Of a stretch of DNA of 5,326 nucleotides, positions 4,906 to 5,326 are shown piece after piece. The position numbers and the translations under genes are program-made. Numbering within the stretch: position 1 is the stretch's first letter; every line of letters begins with the position of its first letter. Under the pieces are notes generated by a model. That model was not told the DNA's origin and ran no database searches. It was given only the letters and a program-made list of their open reading frames with translations. Source of the stretch: a bacterium (GTDB taxonomy: Bacteria; RBG-13-66-14); NCBI GenBank assembly GCA_021107695.1, contig JAIOSI010000100.1, forward strand, positions 1 to 5,326, in the 5' to 3' direction.

Positions 4906-5325
4906 CTAGATCGGATCAACGGGGCTTACGCTGCCGTTTCTCAATTGATAGCCCCGCCCACAGACGCTGCATCTCGCTGTCTGTTCATCGCTGGCGGTAA
5001 CCGGGAGGGGCAGCCGAACACCACAGGCACACGCCCAGCCCGCCTGCACAGCGGGAACACCGAGCATCAGGGCGAAGGCAGGAACATCTCTGGTAATTAC
5101 CGCTCCAGCACCGATCATGCAATGCTCGCCCAGGGTGTTGCCACAGACGATGGTGGCGTTGGCACCGATGGTTGCTCCACGCTTGACCAGCGTTGGCACC
5201 CAGAACTCGGCTCCACCCTTGGGAAAGAGAGCGCGCGGAGTGAGGTCGTTGGTAAAAACACAGGAGGGACCGCAGAAAACGCCCTCCTCCAGGGTTACCC
5301 GGCTGTAGATGGAAACATTGTTCTG
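4906..5325 (-). CDS. WbpD/WlbB-like sugar N-acetyltransferase, partial
   Basis: The gene runs off the right edge of the window; 139 C-terminal residues are visible, beginning Q-N-N-V-S-I-Y. The sequence is a left-handed beta-helix acetyltransferase with hexapeptide repeats (for example V-F-C-G-P-S, I-G-A-N-A-T, I-G-A-G-A-V). The order C-G-P-S-C-V-F-T-N, then V-K-R-G-A-T-I-G-A-N-A-T-I-V-C-G, matches the WbpD/WlbB family. These enzymes transfer acetyl from acetyl-CoA to the 3-amino group of UDP-2-acetamido-3-amino-2,3-dideoxy-glucuronate in O-antigen or other surface-glycan synthesis in the cytoplasm. After the helix comes a small domain with C-x-C and C-x-x-C pairs, a likely zinc ribbon, as in several bacterial homologues. 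The upstream partners (WbpA, WbpB, WbpE types) would be expected beyond the edge. The exact sugar substrate is inferred. Confidence 0.88.
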   Translation of the reverse strand, partial: QNNVSIYSRVTLEEGVFCGPSCVFTNDLTPRALFPKGGAEFWVPTLVKRGATIGANATIVCGNTLGEHCMIGAGAVITRDVPAFALMLGVPAVQAGWACACGVRLPLPVTASDEQTARCSVCGRGYQLRNGSVSPVDPI

Positions 5326-5326
5326 G

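Noticed and set aside
2415..5326. Mobile element or CRISPR array around the AT-rich gene or the IHF/HU-type leader
   Set aside because: No transposase, target duplication or regularly spaced repeats; the only direct repeat is a single pair 146 bases apart.

Overview
The window looks like chromosomal DNA from an anaerobic, respiring Gram-negative bacterium. Desulfuromonadales/Geobacter-type 'deltaproteobacteria' fit best. This is inferred from an octaheme cytochrome lipoprotein, a rubredoxin, a class I iron-sulfur fumarase subunit, an IHF/HU-type protein and a nucleotide-sugar acetyltransferase. The taxonomic call is an inference; no rRNA or other marker is present.

Layout. Positions 1-117 are a leader with a strong inverted repeat and a good ribosome-binding site. 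Positions 118-1359 (+) encode an eight-heme (eight CXXCH) hydroxylamine-oxidoreductase-like cytochrome with a lipobox, closed by a strong terminator (1384-1409). Positions 1360-1589 hold a likely promoter overlapped by a perfect inverted repeat, plus a second terminator-like hairpin. Positions 1590-2414 (+) encode an unrecognised protein with about eight membrane helices, closed by a terminator at 2441-2466. From there every gene is on the minus strand. In the direction of transcription, starting at the right edge, they are: a 5'-truncated WbpD/WlbB-like sugar N-acetyltransferase (4906-5325), an IHF/HU-family protein (4355-4654) behind a clear sigma70-type promoter and a leader of about 200 nt, a class I fumarase alpha subunit (3370-4086, with a displaced N-terminal part reaching about 4228), an AT-rich single-pass membrane protein of unknown function (2876-3361), a rubredoxin (2687-2845), and a candidate 6S RNA (about 2470-2676).

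How they may work together. The octaheme protein and the following membrane protein are plausible partners in periplasmic nitrogen-oxide or hydroxylamine chemistry, with the membrane protein as a possible quinone-side anchor. This rests on adjacency and histidine placement only. On the minus strand the fumarase subunit has no beta partner in the window. Its native start region is out of frame, and it is directly followed by an AT-rich gene (about 39% GC against about 60% for its neighbour) whose ribosome-binding site overlaps the fumarase stop codon. This suggests a rearranged or decaying fumarase locus.

The most notable items are the compact lipoprotein octaheme cytochrome with an uncharacterised membrane neighbour, the possible 6S RNA, the displaced fumarase start, and a direct repeat that forms the exact spacer of the IHF/HU-gene promoter and recurs in its leader.
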